64,000 nucleotides of DNA from NCBI RefSeq assembly GCF_029407905.1, contig NC_073630.1, forward strand, positions 41,627,001 through 41,691,000, read 5' to 3'. Positions 33,297 through 45,319 of this stretch are shown piece by piece (position 1 is the stretch's first letter; each line of letters starts with the position of its first letter). This DNA is from Bubalus kerabau (Eukaryota; Chordata; Mammalia; Artiodactyla; Bovidae). The notes under the pieces are model-generated. The model saw nothing but the letters and a program-made list of their open reading frames with translations, did not search any database and was not told where the DNA came from. A program made the position numbers and the translations under genes.

Positions 33297-33610
33297 TGTT
33301 AGTCAGATGGGCTGGGTAATGCTCCAATAATAGAAACCCAAAATCTCAGAGGTTTAATATAAAAATTTATTTCTTACTTAAACTATATGTTCTCCAAAAC
33401 TTGGTATTGGGGAGGGTAGGGGGAACTGTTCTGTGTCCACCCAGGGACCCATGTTTATGGGACGCCCCCCAATCTGAAAGTTCCTAAGTCAGCATAACAA
33501 GAGAAAAAAGATAACCAAAGCATAGTCCAGCTCTGAAAGACTTCTGCCAGAAGTAAAATATTTCATTGGGTGAAGCAAATTGTGTGGCTATGCCTAACTT
33601 CAGAGGAGTT
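33297..33610 (-). mobile_element. Ancient MaLR-like LTR fragment
   Basis: GCTCCAATAATAGAAACCCAA, AAATCTCAGAGGTTTAATAT and TTTATTTCTTACTTAAACTA resemble the reverse of an old ERVL-MaLR-type LTR. Subfamily unknown. Confidence 0.45.
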
Positions 33611-34165
33611 GATATATCAGATAGGGCATAACAAACCACCTCAAAACTTAAAAGTTTGTAACATCAACTTTGTTTAGTTCATGATTCTATGGAATAGCAA
33701 TTTTCATTAGGCTCAGCCAGACAGTTCTGCTTGCCCAGCCTGGGCTCACTCAGGTGTTTGTGAAAAGCTACCTGTCAACAAGGCAGCTCTGTTTCTGAGG
33801 GTGAACTGTCAGCTGGGACAACAGAGCAATCAGTTCAGGTGTCCCTCATCGTCAGGAGGCTAGCCTTGGCTTGTTCTCTTGGTGGTAGTCACAGGGTTCT
33901 AAGAGCAGCAAGAGAGCAAGCCTCAATACACAAGCACTTTTTAAGTTTCACCTTGGGTCACATTTGCTCCAGGCCTATTGGCTCAAGCAAATCATATGGC
34001 CAAGCCCAGCGTCAAAATGGGCACATAGGTCCTACCTCTTAACAGGAAGACATGTTGTAAAAGGGCATGGAAAGAGGGAAGGAAACAATTTGTGCCCACT
34101 TTTCAGTCTACTGCCTGAGGGAATATGCAATGCTACCATGTTCCTCCAAAGTAGGGGAAATAAGT
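33611..34165 (-). mobile_element. MaLR-like LTR, reverse orientation
   Basis: CATAACAAACCACCTCAAAAC, GGCTCAGCCAGACAGTTCTG, CAGCTGGGACAACAGAG and GCTCAAGCAAATCATATGGCC follow an old LTR layout. It is a solo LTR remnant without viral genes. Confidence 0.5.
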
Positions 34166-34263
34166 ATTAATGAACAGAACTAATGAATATCATATCTGTA
34201 GAACTTCTGGGAGAAGAGGAAGATAATGGCCATATACAATGAAATACACAAATTGAGTTAACT

Positions 34264-34326
34264 TTTGTTGTTGTTTACTTGCTAAGTAGTGTCCAACTAT
34301 TTTGTGACCCCATAGACTAGAAATCA
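34264..34326 (-). mobile_element. Short Bov-tA/BovB-like fragment
   Basis: TTGCTAAGTAGTGTCCAACTATTTTGTGACCCCATAGACT resembles the shared 3' segment in reverse. Confidence 0.6.
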
Positions 34327-34539
34327 CCTTGACTTTGAAGAGCAAAGATTTTCCCGTGGCAAGTATCACAGAGTATGTTATAACAATCCAATAACTTGAT
34401 TTTTGTGTGAGTTCAATGAACATAATGATAGAAGTCTAATTGATTCGCTTTTGTATTTTCAGCATCTAGTGCTGTTCCAGGCACTTAGTTGACACCCATT
34501 GTTTATTGATTGATTTGGTAATTGTTAGGAATATCTGTC

Positions 34540-34815
34540 AGAGAAGGCAATGGCATTCCACTCCAGTACTCTTGCCTGGAAAATCCCATGGATAGAGGAG
34601 CCTGGTAGGCTGCCGTCCATGAGGTCGCAAAGAGTTGGACACAACTGAGCAACTTCACTTTCACTTTTCACTTTCATGCATTGGAGAAGGAAATGGCAAC
34701 CCACTCCAGTGTTCTTGCCTGGAGAATCCCAGGGACAGAGGAGCCTGGTTGGAGGCCGTCTATGGAGTCGCACAGAATCGGACACGACTGAAGCGACTTA
34801 GCAGCAGCAGCAGCA
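34540..34815 (+). mobile_element. BOV-A2 SINE
   Basis: Two monomers joined by CACTTTCACTTTTCACTTTC; ends CGACTTAGCAGCAGCAGCAG. Confidence 0.93.
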
Positions 34816-35011
34816 AAAGCAGCAGGGATATCTATAGAGCCAAGGATAGAGAAGGAATCATATCCAAGATTGTCTCCTACTCTGAAAATCTGGCTACAAA
34901 GGATTTTTTTAATATAGCAAAATTATATTAATATAATATTATAACTTTATTAATGTTATTTTAATTAACAAAATGTTAATGGTCTTTGGCAAGATTTTTT
35001 GTTCTGCTGTA

Positions 35012-35715
35012 TATTTCCAGTACATATTATATCATTGTTTATTGCTGTGTAACAAACCAATCTATAACTTAGTAGCTAAAAAGAACAACCATTGGTTATC
35101 ACTCAAAAAGTCTACATTAATCTGTAATGGGTGGTTCTGCTTATCTGGTGAGCACTGCTGGTTTTGACTGGGATTGCTAATGCTAGAAGCTGCTTGAACT
35201 ACAGTGGCCTCTCTCTGGTCTGAAGTTTGGCTCCCCATTTGCTGCAGTAAAAGGAATGACTGAGCCAAGCATCTCATTATTGAGAGACTAGCTAGAGCTC
35301 CCATACTTTGGCCACCTGATGCAAAAACTGTCTCATTGGAAAAGACCCTGATGCTGGGAAAGATTGAAGGCAGGAGGAGAAGGGGACGACAGAGGATGAG
35401 ATGGTTGGATGGCATCACTGACTCTATGGACATGAGTTTGAGTAAACTCCAGGAGTTGGCTATGGACAGGGAAGCCTGGTATGCTATAGTCCATGGGGTC
35501 ACAAAGAGTTGGACGCAACTGAGAGATTGAACTGAACTGAGCTAAAGCTTATTTATTTAGTTGCAGGATATAAAGCACAATAAGAGGGTAAGCAGTGTAA
35601 GTGCTTTTCAAGTCTTTGCTTGCATCATATTTGCTTGTTATTCTCCTATTAAACAAGGCAAATCATATGACCAAGCTCAATGTCTGAGAGCAAGAGAACT
35701 AACAAATGACATGGA
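35012..35715 (-). mobile_element. MaLR-like LTR split by BovB
   Basis: GTTTATTGCTGTGTAACAAACC, CTGGTGAGCACTGCTGG and GCAAATCATATGACCAAGCTC resemble the LTR at 33611-34165. The BovB at 35300-35539 lies inside it. Confidence 0.5.
35300..35539 (+). mobile_element. BovB 3' fragment with target duplication
   Basis: CCATACTTTGGCCACCTGATG to GAGATTGAACTGAACTG. Flanks AGCTAGAGCT (35290-35299) and AGCTAAAGCT (35540-35549) differ at one base. Confidence 0.9.
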
Positions 35716-36015
35716 TTCGGAAAAGATCAACAAATTACTTCAATCAAACCATGATAAATATCTATCCAAGCTCACTATTATCCACCTAAAACTTATAAAC
35801 AATTTATACAGTGTCAAGTATACATATGAACTGCTAGAAAAATTGCATTTCTTGATTTATGTGATCATTTGCTGGTCAGTTCTTAAGCTGGGGTACATTT
35901 TAGAATATGACATACAAATACATTGGAGTAGTTTGAAATACCCATGTTTCCACAGAAGAGAAATATGAAATTACAGAGGTACATGACAAGAGATGTTTTT
36001 TGAGATACTAACCAT

Positions 36016-36936
36016 ATAGGAAAAGGAGTACGTCAAGGCTGTATATTGTCACCCTGCTTATTTAACTTATATGCAGAGTACATAATGAGAAACGCTGGAC
36101 TGGATGAAGCATAGGCTGGAATCAAGATTGCCAGGAGAAATATCAATAACCTCAGATATGCAGATGACACCACCCTTATGGCAGAAAGTGAAGAGGAACT
36201 AAAAAGCCTCTTGATGAAAGTGAAAGAGGAGAGTGAAAAAGTTGGCTTAAAGCTCAACATTCAGAAAACGAAGATCATGGCATCCGGTCCCATCACTTCA
36301 TGGGAAATAGATGGGGAAACAGTGGAAACAGTGTCACACTTTATATTTTTGGGCTCCAAAATCACTGCAGATGGTGACTGCAGCCATGAAATTAAAAGAT
36401 GCTTACTCCTTGGAAGGAAAGTTATGTCAACCTAGATAGCATATTCCAAAGCAGAGACATTACTTTGCCAACAAAGGTCCGTCTAGTCAAGGCTATGGTT
36501 TTTCCTGTGGTCATGTATGGATGTGAGAGTTGGACTGTGAAGAAGGCTGAATGCTGAAGAATAGATGCTTTTGAACTGTGGTGTTGGAGAAGACTCTTGA
36601 GAGTCCCTTGGACTGCAAGGAGATGCAACCAGTCCATTCTGAAGGAGATCAGCCCTGGGATTTCTTTGGAAGGAATGATGCTAAAGCTGAAACTCCAGGA
36701 CTTTGGCCACCTCATGCGAAGAGTTGACTCATTGGAAAAGACTCTGATGCTGGGAGGGATTGGGGGCAAGAGCAGAAGGGGACGACAGAGGATGAGATGG
36801 CTAGATGGCACCACTGTCTCGATGGACGTGAGTCTCAGTCAACTCTGGGAGTTGGTGATGGACAGGGAGGCCTGGCGTGCTGCGATTCACGGGGTCGCAA
36901 AGAGTCGGACACGTGAGTGACTGAACTGAACTGAAC
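36016..36936 (+). mobile_element. BovB LINE, 5'-truncated
   Basis: It starts at ATAGGAAAAGGAGTACGTCAAGG and ends GAGTGACTGAACTGAACTGAAC. It encodes YADDTTLMAESEEELKSLL without the frameshift seen at 829-2033, then SEKVGLKLNIQKTKIMASGP. A small deletion at about 36425 and a stop at 36553 break it. Confidence 0.94.
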
Positions 36937-37208
36937 CAAAAATGAAAGCTATTCTTTTATTATGCAACAAAAATAAACAACCCAGTATACAAATACAAGT
37001 ATAAAATGCCTATTTAATTATGAATTATCAACATGAAATATAAAATAACATACATTTTATAATTTAATAAAATATAAACATTTTTGTGTGAATTAGATTT
37101 TGAAAGTATAAGGCATAGCTATTAGATGCCTTAATTAACTATAAAATTACTCATAATTCTGAGAAGCCATTTTTTTAAAGTAAACTTTATTAACTGCTTT
37201 AAAAAGAT

Positions 37209-37484
37209 CATGCTGCTGCTAAGTCGCCTCAGTCGTGTCCGACTCTATGAAACCCCATAGACAGCAGCCCACCAGGCTCCCCCATCCCTGGGATTCTTCA
37301 GGCAAGAACACTGGAGGGGGTTGCCATTTCCTTCTCCAGTGCATGAAAGTGAAAAGTGAAAGTGAAGTTGCTCAGTCATGTGTCTGACTCCTAGCAACCC
37401 CATGGACTGCAGCCCACCAGGCTCCTCCATCCATGGGATTTTCCAGGCCAGAGTACTGGAGTGGGTTGCCATTGCCTTCTCCAA
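37209..37484 (-). mobile_element. BOV-A2 SINE
   Basis: TGCTGCTGCTAAGTCGCC to GTTGCCATTGCCTTCTCC on the plus strand; two monomers with the GAAAAGTGAAAGTGAAG linker. Confidence 0.94.
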
Positions 37485-37941
37485 AAATATCATACTTCAC
37501 TATATATTTCATTTAGTTCTGAGCTATAATGCATTGATCAGAAAGATAAAAATCAAAGACAATTTTGATCAATGAATTATTAGGACATGGAACACAGCCC
37601 CTTACAAAATATTTCTAATCAGCCACACAACCGTATTATGCTAAGTGTTATGCAAGCATCTTATATTCATCCAGGTTTATGAGCCAAAGATTTTCAGTAT
37701 TTTTTTTTATTCTGGGAGTTTGGACTCTAAGGACCCTTGCTTCAGATACACATGCTGATGCATTTAATTTCAATACTGTAGTTAAATAATTAAATAGATG
37801 ACCAGTTTTATCTTCTTGATATATTTCCAAATATTGTCAACATCTTTTTTGTACATTTTGTAGGGAATAATGATAAGATTTCAAAGGATGGACTAAAAGT
37901 TGAAGAAGCAGAAATATAATGATCATGGATTTCCTTTCTTA

Positions 37942-38106
37942 TTAGTACAAGCTCAACAGCTGCTCAATCTCCCTCTCCTCATCAAGGATCATGAGAGGCA
38001 CTCCACTCAAGGGGAGGTGGGTGATCTGGTGCTCCTCAGGCAGGTCAAAACTCTCAAAATCTAATGGATTGAAGGGAAAGAATTTTTCTATTTCTGGATA
38101 GGTGTC
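37942..38106 (-). pseudogene. PTTG1: Securin (PTTG1) pseudogene fragment
   Basis: The minus strand encodes about 50 residues matching securin: DTYPEIEKFFPFNPLDFES, FDLPEEHQITHLPLSG and VPLMILDEEREIEQLL. This is the region after the middle of securin, the anaphase inhibitor that holds separase inactive. A stop (TAA, 37944-37942) ends the frame soon after, and upstream of GAC at 38106 the frame also runs into a TAG. The rest of the gene is absent on both sides. No intron signal is needed inside the match. A decayed or truncated retrocopy is the simplest reading; transfer of a single exon is an alternative. The family identity is from memory of human securin. Confidence 0.88.
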
Positions 38107-38699
38107 TATTTCCTATTCCAAAAATCAGTGTACATTAAAATGGGCATAATAGTTGATTCAGTATTGTCACTCATCTCAGGGGCATATCTCAGATTTTTGT
38201 TCTCAATGTTCTCTGTTCAACCATTTTTAAAAGATTGCTGTTATACCCTGTAACCTCTTCATATTAAATCTCTTATAGTTAGATACAAGCTTTGCTGTGT
38301 TAGGAGGATTTCAGGCCCTAAACTGGAAGGATAACCAATACTGAAATTAGGGTGAGCATGTTTTCTTTTCTTGTTCTCTCTTTTTTTCCTTTTTACAAAA
38401 TCACACACTTTTGAGCTTGGCATCTGAATTGAATAAATTTACCATCTATTTTCTCTTACATCCAGATAGATGTTAATAGGATCTGATCTATCACTACTTT
38501 TTTTGTGTGCACTTGAGATTACTTCCCCAGCCTAACTCATTATTATCACTTTCATTTTCAGCCTTTTATTAAAATTTCAATGTATTATAGCTTAATGATG
38601 GAAATTTCATCCAATTTAATCCAATTGCATAGTTCAGTATCAAAGTCAAATAAAAATGTCATCTATAGCACCTAGACTATTACAGTTTAGAGAGAGTAT
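38107..38699. other. Unassigned flank
   Basis: No repeat or coding signal recognised beyond the securin fragment. Confidence 0.35.
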
Positions 38700-38815
38700 G
38701 GGTTGTATAGGTCAATCCCTTACTTTTTCAGATGGGCATATTGAGACCCAGAGAGAATAAGCAATTTATGTAGGTTACACAGCTTATAAGCAGTAGTATA
38801 CAAGGTAAAGATCAG
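38700..38815 (-). mobile_element. MIR SINE fragment
   Basis: TCAGATGGGCATATTGAGACCC, AGAGAGAATAAGCAATTTATG and TACACAGCTTATAAGCAG follow reverse MIR. Confidence 0.6.
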
Positions 38816-38849
38816 ATTTCCTGTTTCCTAGTCTTGACTTTCTTTAGTT

Positions 38850-39830
38850 TAATAATAGCCATGATTTGTTGAGCATGTATCAGTTCAGTTCATTCAGTTC
38901 AGTCACTCAGTCGTGTCCAACTCTTTGCGACCCCATGGACTGCAGCACACCAGGCCTCCCTGTCCATCACCAACTCCTGGAGTTTACTCAAACTCATGTC
39001 CATTGAGTCAGTGATGCCATCCAACCATTTCATCCTCTATCATCCCCTTCTCCTCCTGCCTTCAATCTTTTCCAGCATCAGGGGCTTTTCGAATGAGTCA
39101 ACTGTTTGCATCAGGGGGCCAAAGTATTAGAGTTTCAGCTTCAGCATCAGTCCTTCCAATGAATATTCAGGACTGATTTCCTTTAGTATGGACTGCTTGG
39201 AATTCCTTGCTGTCCAAGGAAATCTCAAGAGTCTTCTCCAACACCACAGTTCAAAAGCATCAGTTCTTTGGCACTCAGCTTTCTTTATAGTCCAACTCTC
39301 ACATCCATACATGACCACTGGAAAAACCATAGCCTTGACTAGGCAGACCTTTATTAGCAAAGTAATGTCTCTGTTTTTTAATATGCTGTCTAGGTTGGTC
39401 ATAACTTTACTCCCAAGGAGCAAGCATCTTTTAATTTCATGGCTGCAGTCAGTGTCTGCAGTGATGTTGGAGCCCAAAAAAATAAAGTCAGCCACTGTTT
39501 CCATTGTTTCCCCATCTATTTGCCATAAAGTGATGGGACTGGATGCCATGATCTTAGTTTTCTGAATGTTTAACTTTAAGCCAATTTTTTCACTCTCCTT
39601 TTTCACTTTCATCAAGAGGCTCTTTAGTCCTTCACTTTCTGCCATAAGTGTGTATGTCATGTATATACATGATTAATCCATTTAATCTTTCCCATAACCC
39701 TAGGCAATAAGTTCTGTTAGTAATATATGTATATCGCAAGAAGGAATTATAAATTTGTCCAGAGAAGTTAACTTGTTCAACATCACTCTACTAGTTACTG
39801 ATGTTACTGGAATCTGAGTCTCTTTTTCAA
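38850..39830 (-). mobile_element. MIR SINE split by BovB
   Basis: The first part is 38850-38880 (AATAGCCATGATTTGTTGAGC) and the rest 39658-39830 (CCATTTAATCTTTCCCATAACCC, GAGAAGTTAACTTGTTCAAC). A BovB insertion separates them. Confidence 0.6.
38881..39657 (-). mobile_element. BovB LINE, older subfamily, in a MIR
   Basis: It is a minus-oriented 0.78 kb copy. Its frame is open for 177 codons at 39127-39660, reading TYTLMAESEGLKSLLMKVKK to EYSLEGLMLKLKL. CATGTAT at 38874-38880 and 39658-39664 is a 7-bp target duplication. Confidence 0.93.
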
Positions 39831-40252
39831 AATTTAATGACTGCTTTACACTAGGAAGCAGAAAAGAAGGTGAAAATGTTGCTTTGTAAAAAAAAAGTCA
39901 GAAATTGAGGAGCCTGGGCTTTATATGATTTTCATGAGGGACTCCTGATTATTTGAGGGAAGATAGGGATACAAACACAAAAGTATGGTCCCCAGTATTT
40001 AATATATCATTCAGCCAAACTGGGTTTTTTGCTGCCCACCTTCTGATGTTTCCTTGCTGTCTACTCTCGTGGCACTCATCTAATACTCCTTTCTGTGCTC
40101 TTAAGACACATTATGTACATGTTTTCTCATGAGTTTTTCTCATATTCTTTCATATAATTATTTGTGAGGTATCTTATCACCACTCTATCACCTTGTTGAT
40201 TGTGAAGTTAAAGCCTGGGTATTCATCATTTCTTTATATCTGTATTCAACAC

Positions 40253-42529
40253 TTCAGTTCAGTAGCTCAGTCGTGTCCGACTCTTTGCGACCCCATGAAT
40301 CGCAGCATGCCAGGCCTCCCTGTCCATCACCAACTCCTTGAGTTCACTCAAACTCACATCCATCGAATAGGCGATGCCATCCAGCCATTTCATCCTCTGT
40401 TGTCCCCTTTTCCTCCTGCCTCCAATCCCTCCCAGCATCAGAGTCTTTTCCAGTGAGTCAACTCTTCGCATGAGGCGGCCAAAGTATTGGAGTTTCAGCT
40501 TTAGCATGATTCCTTCCAAAGAAATCCCAGGGCTGATCTGCTTCAGAATGGACTGGTTGGATCTCCTTGCAGTCCAAGGGACTCTCAAGAGTCTTCTCCA
40601 ACACCACAGTTCAAAAGCATCAATTCTTGGCTCTCAGCTTTCTTCACAGTCCAACTCGCACATCCATACATGACCACAGGAAAAACCATAGCCTTGACTA
40701 GACGGACCTTTGTTGGCAAAGTAATGTCTCTGCTTTTCAATATGCTATCTAGGTTGGTCATAACTTTCCTTCCAAGGAGTAAGCATCTTTTAATTTCATG
40801 GCTGCAGTCACCATCTGCAGTGATTTTGGAGCCCCCAAAAATAAAGTCTGACACTGTTTCCTCTGTTTCCCATCTATTTCCCATGAAGTAATGGGACCGG
40901 ATGCCATGATCTTCATTTTCTGAATGTTGAGCTTTAAGCCAACTTTTTCACTCTCCTCTTTCACTTTCATCAAGAGGCTTTTGAGTTCCTCTTCACTTTC
41001 TGCCATAAGGGTGGTGTCATCTGCATATCTGAGGTTATTGATATTTCTCCCGGCAATTTTGATTCCAGCTTGTGTTTCTTCCAGTCCAGCGTTTCTCATG
41101 ATGTACTCTGCATATAAGTTAAATAAACAGGGTGACAATATACAGGCTTGACGTACTCCTTTTCCTATTTGGAACCAGTCTGTTGTTCCATGTCCAGTTC
41201 TAACTGTTGCTTCCTGACCTGCATACAAATTTCTCAAGAGGCAGAGCAGGTGGTCTGGTATTCCGATCTCTTTCAGAATTTTCCACAGTTTATTGTGATC
41301 CACACAGTCAAAGGCTTTGGCATAGTCAAGAAAGCAGAAATAGATGTTTTTCGGGAACTCTCTTGCTTTTTCCATGATCCAGCGGATGTTGGCAATTTGA
41401 TCTCTGGCTCTTCTTCCTTTTCTGAAACCAGCTTGAACATCAGGAAGTTCACGGTTCACGTATTGCTGAAGCCTGGCTTGGAGAATTTTGAGCATTACTT
41501 TACTAGCATGTGAGATGAATGCAATTGTGCGGTAGTTTGAGCATTCTTTGGGCATTGCCTTTCTTTGGGATTGCAATGAAAACTGACCTTTTCCAGTCCT
41601 GTGCCCACTGCTGAGTTTTCCAAATTTGTTGGCATATTGAGCGCAGCACTTTTGCAGCATCATCTTTCAGGATTTGGAATAGCTCAACTGGAATTCCATC
41701 ACCTCCACTAGCTTTGTTCGTAGTGATGCTTTCTAAGGCCCACTTGACTTCACATTCCAGGATGTCTGGCTCTAGGTCAGTGATCACATCATCGTGATCA
41801 TCTGGGTCATGAAGATCTTTTTTGTACAGTTCTTCTGTGTATTCTTGCCATCTCTTCTTAATATCTTCTGCTTCTGTTAGGTCCATACCATTTCTGTTCT
41901 TTATCGAGCCCATCTTTGCATGAAATGTTCCTTTGGTATCTCTGATTTTCTTGAAGAGATCTCTAGTCTTTCCCATTCTGTTGTTTTCCTCTATTTCTTT
42001 GCATTGATCTCTGAAGAAGGCTTTCTTATCTCTTCTTGCTATTCTTTGGAACTCTGCATTCAGATGTTTATATCTTTCCTTTTCTCCTTTGCTTTTTGCT
42101 TCTCTTCTTTTCACAGCTATTTGTAAGGCCTCCCCAGACAGCCATTTTGCTTTTTTGCATTTCTTTTCCATGGGGATGGTCTTGATCCCTGTCTCCTATA
42201 CAGTGTCATGAACCTCATTCCATAGTTTGTCTGGCACTCTATCTATCAGATCTAGTCCCTTAAATCTATTTCTCACTTCCACTGTATAATCATAAGGGAT
42301 TTGATTTAGGTCATACCTGAATGGTCTAGTGATTTTCCCTACCTTCTTCAATTTAAGTCTGAATTTGGCAATAAGGAGTTCATGGTCTGAGCCACAGTCA
42401 GCTCTTGGTCTTGTTTTTGCTGACTGTATGGAGCTTCTCCATCTTTGGCTGCAAAGAATATAATCAATCTGATTTCTGTGTTGACCATCTGGTGATGTCC
42501 ATGTATAGAGTCTTATCTTGTTTTGTTGG
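40253..42529 (-). mobile_element. BovB LINE, 2.3 kb, most complete RT
   Basis: It starts at the reverse of the 3' tail (TTCAGTTCAGTAGCTCAG) and reaches into the endonuclease end (TTGACCATCTGGTGATGTCC). Two overlapping minus frames cover almost the whole reverse transcriptase. It is 5'-truncated inside the endonuclease, so it lacks a full endonuclease. Confidence 0.95.
40758..42171 (-). pseudogene. BovB reverse transcriptase, one frameshift in RT
   Basis: Frames 41503-42171 (222 codons: CKKAKWLSGEALQIAVKRRE, NKASGGDGIPVELFQILKDD) and 40758-41663 (301 codons: CSNYRTIAFISHASKVMLKI, DYAKAFDCVDHNKLWKILKE, LRYADDTTLMAESEEELKSL) together cover the BovB polymerase. A one-base shift near 41550 separates them, and another near 40870 ends the second frame. 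The catalytic YADD is intact, unlike the copy at 17600-18992. Confidence 0.92.
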
Positions 42530-43385
42530 ACGATACTGCATCATTAAAACAAAATACTTTGAAACAAGATGCTGTGAGAGCAGAGAACAACAAGGAATCA
42601 AGAAAGATCTCTTGGAAATTAAAAGTATTTTTGATGAAATTAAGACAAAATTCCATAGAAATGTTGAGAGATTAAGACAGAAAATTTCTTCGAAGTAGCA
42701 TCAAAAAAGCAAAATGATGTAGAGACAGACAATAGAAGATGTGAAAATTTCAAGATCAATCTGGGGAGTCCAATATCTGACCAACCTGAGTTCCAAAAAG
42801 AGATTATAGACAAACTGAGGGGAAGGTATTTTCAAAGAAATAATATAAGTTCCCAGAACCAGGGGAAATGAACCTCTAGATTAAGTGGCTTCACTCCAAG
42901 TCATACAATCATGAAATTTCACAATTCCAGGAATAATGAGACAATTCTAAAAACTTCTAGGCAGAAAAGGTAGACCATGTATACAGTGAATAGAGTCAGA
43001 ATAGTATTAGATTTCTCAGCAGAGGACAATGGAAAACATCTTCAGAATTAAAATTAAAATGATTTCCAATCTACGAGTCAGTTATGGGATCAGAGTATAT
43101 ATATTCAGGCTTGCAAAGTCTCAAAACATTTACTTCCCATGTATTTTTTTTCCCACATGCTACTGGAGGATGTGCTTTTATTATAACTAAGGATGTAAGT
43201 AATCAGGGAAACCGGGAATCCACCATAAAAGAGATCAAAGGGATTCCTAAGATGAGGAAGCAGAGGACAGTTATAAAAGAGATTTAGCAGAAGATTTCAA
43301 AAGCAAGTACAAATGCAAGTAGGATGGTGAAAGAATCCAAGAAAGAATTTCTTGGGACAAAATGAAACAGAAATCATACATAGGT
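42530..43385 (+). mobile_element. L1 ORF1-type fragment (HAL1 or L1M)
   Basis: AGCAGAGAACAACAAGGAATC, AGATCTCTTGGAAATTAAAAG, GATCAATCTGGGGAGTCCAA and GCTACTGGAGGATGTGCTTTT follow the order of an L1 ORF1 region, as in HAL1 or old L1M elements. Frame breaks are frequent. It is squeezed between two BovB copies. Confidence 0.55.
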
Positions 43386-43395
43386 TTGACTTGTG

Positions 43396-45217
43396 TTTTC
43401 CTCTATTTCTTTGCATTAATCACTGGGGAAGGCTTTCTTATCTCTTCTTGATATTCTTTGGAACTCTGCATTCAGATGGGTAATAGAATGGGAAAGACTA
43501 GAGATCTCTTCAAGAAAATTAGAGATACCAGGGAAGAATTCATGCAACAATGGGCACAATAAAGGACAGAAACAGTATGGATCTAAGAGAGTCAGAAGAT
43601 ATTTTAAAAAGGTGGCAGAATACACAGAAGAACTATACAAAAAAACGTCTTCATGACCCAGATAACCACGATGGTTTGATCACTCACCTAGAGCCAGACA
43701 TCCCGGAGTCCAAAGTCATGTGGGCCTTAGGAAGCATCACACAAACAAAGTTAGTCTAGGTGATGGAATTCTAGCTGAGCTATTTCAAGTCCTAAAAGAT
43801 GATGCTGTGAAAATGCTGCACTCAATATGCCAACAAATTTGGAAAGCTCAGCAGTGGCCACAGGACTGGAAAAGGTCCATTTTCATTCCAATCCCAAAGA
43901 AGGGCAATGCCAAAGAATACTCAAACTACTGCACAGTTGCACTCATCTCACACGCAGGCAAAGTAATGCTCAAAATTCTCCAAGCAAGGCTTCAACAGTA
44001 CATGCACTAAGAAATTCCACATGTTCAAGCTGGATTTAGAAAAGGCAGAGGAACCAGAGATCAAATTGCTGACATTTGTTGGATCATATAAAAATCAAGA
44101 GAGTTCCAGAAAAACATCTACTTCTGCTTTATTGGCTACACCAAAGCCTTTAACTGTGTGAATCACAACAAACTGTGGAAAATTCTGAAAGAGATGGGAA
44201 TACCAGACCACCTTACCTGCTCCTGAGAAATCTGTATACAGTTCAAGAAGTAACAGTTAGAACTGGACATGGAACAACAGACTGGTTCCAAATTGGGAAA
44301 GGAATACATCAAGGCTGAATAATTTCACCCTGCTTATTTAACTTCTATGCAGAGTACATATCATACAAAATGCTGGGCTGGATGAAGCACAAGCTGAAAT
44401 CAAGAATGCCAGGATAAATATCAATAACCTCAGATATGCAGATGACACCATCCTTATGGCAGACAGTGAAGAAGAACTAAAGAGCCTCTTGATGAAAGTG
44501 AAAGAGGAGAGTGAAAAAGTTGGCTTAAAGCTCAACATTCAGAAAACTAAAATCATGGCATCCAGTCCCATCACTTCATGGCAAATAGATGGGGAAACAA
44601 TGGAAACAGTGACAGACTTTATTTTGGGGGGCTCTAAAATCCCTGCAGATGGTGACTGTAGACATGAAATTAAAAAAAGCTTGCTCCTTGGAAGAAAAGC
44701 TATAACCAACCTAGACAACATATTAAAAAGCAGAGACATTATTTTACCAACAAAGGTCTGTCTAGTCAAAGCTATGGTTTTTACAGTGGTCATGTATGGG
44801 TGTGAGAGTTGGACCATAAAGAAAGCTGGGCACTGAAGAATTGATGCTTTTGAACTGTGGTGTTGGAAAAGACTCTTAAGAATCCCTTGGACTGGAAGGA
44901 GATCCAACCAGTCCATACTAAAGAAAATCAGTACTGAATATTCACTGGAAGGACTGATGTTGAAGCTGAAACTCCAATACTATGGCCACCCTATGTAAAG
45001 AACTGACTCATTTGAAAAGACCCTGATGCTGGGAAAGATTGAAGGCAGGAGGAGAAGAGGACAATGGAGGATAAGATGGTTGGATGGTATCACCGACTCT
45101 ATGGACATGAGTTTGAGTATGCTCCAGGAGTTAGTGATGGATGGAGAAGTCAGGCGTGCTGCAATCCATGGGGTCCCAAAGATTTGGACATGACTGAGCA
45201 ACTGAACTGAACTGAAC
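43396..45217 (+). mobile_element. BovB LINE with inverted 5' end
   Basis: Segment 43396-43479 is BovB in reverse (its plus complement ends GAGGAAAAC) and 43484-45217 is BovB forward, starting AATAGAATGGGAAAGACTAG. The two pieces are neighbours in an intact BovB, so the 5' end was inverted. TTGACTTGTG at 43386-43395 and TTGACCTGTG at 45218-45227 flank the whole unit. Frames at 43720-44010 and 44456-44836 carry RT parts with many stops. Confidence 0.92.
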
Positions 45218-45319
45218 TTGACCTGTGCAAAACTGAAAATTTAAAGAATGTTGGGGAGAGCAAAAAGAACTAATAATAGGTACATAGATAACCTAGAAAA
45301 TGAATAATCCTTCAATGTA

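Noticed and set aside
42405..42698. 97-codon plus frame near 42.5 kb
   Set aside because: It runs from antisense BovB into an L1 ORF1-type fragment, so it is a chance fusion of two repeats.
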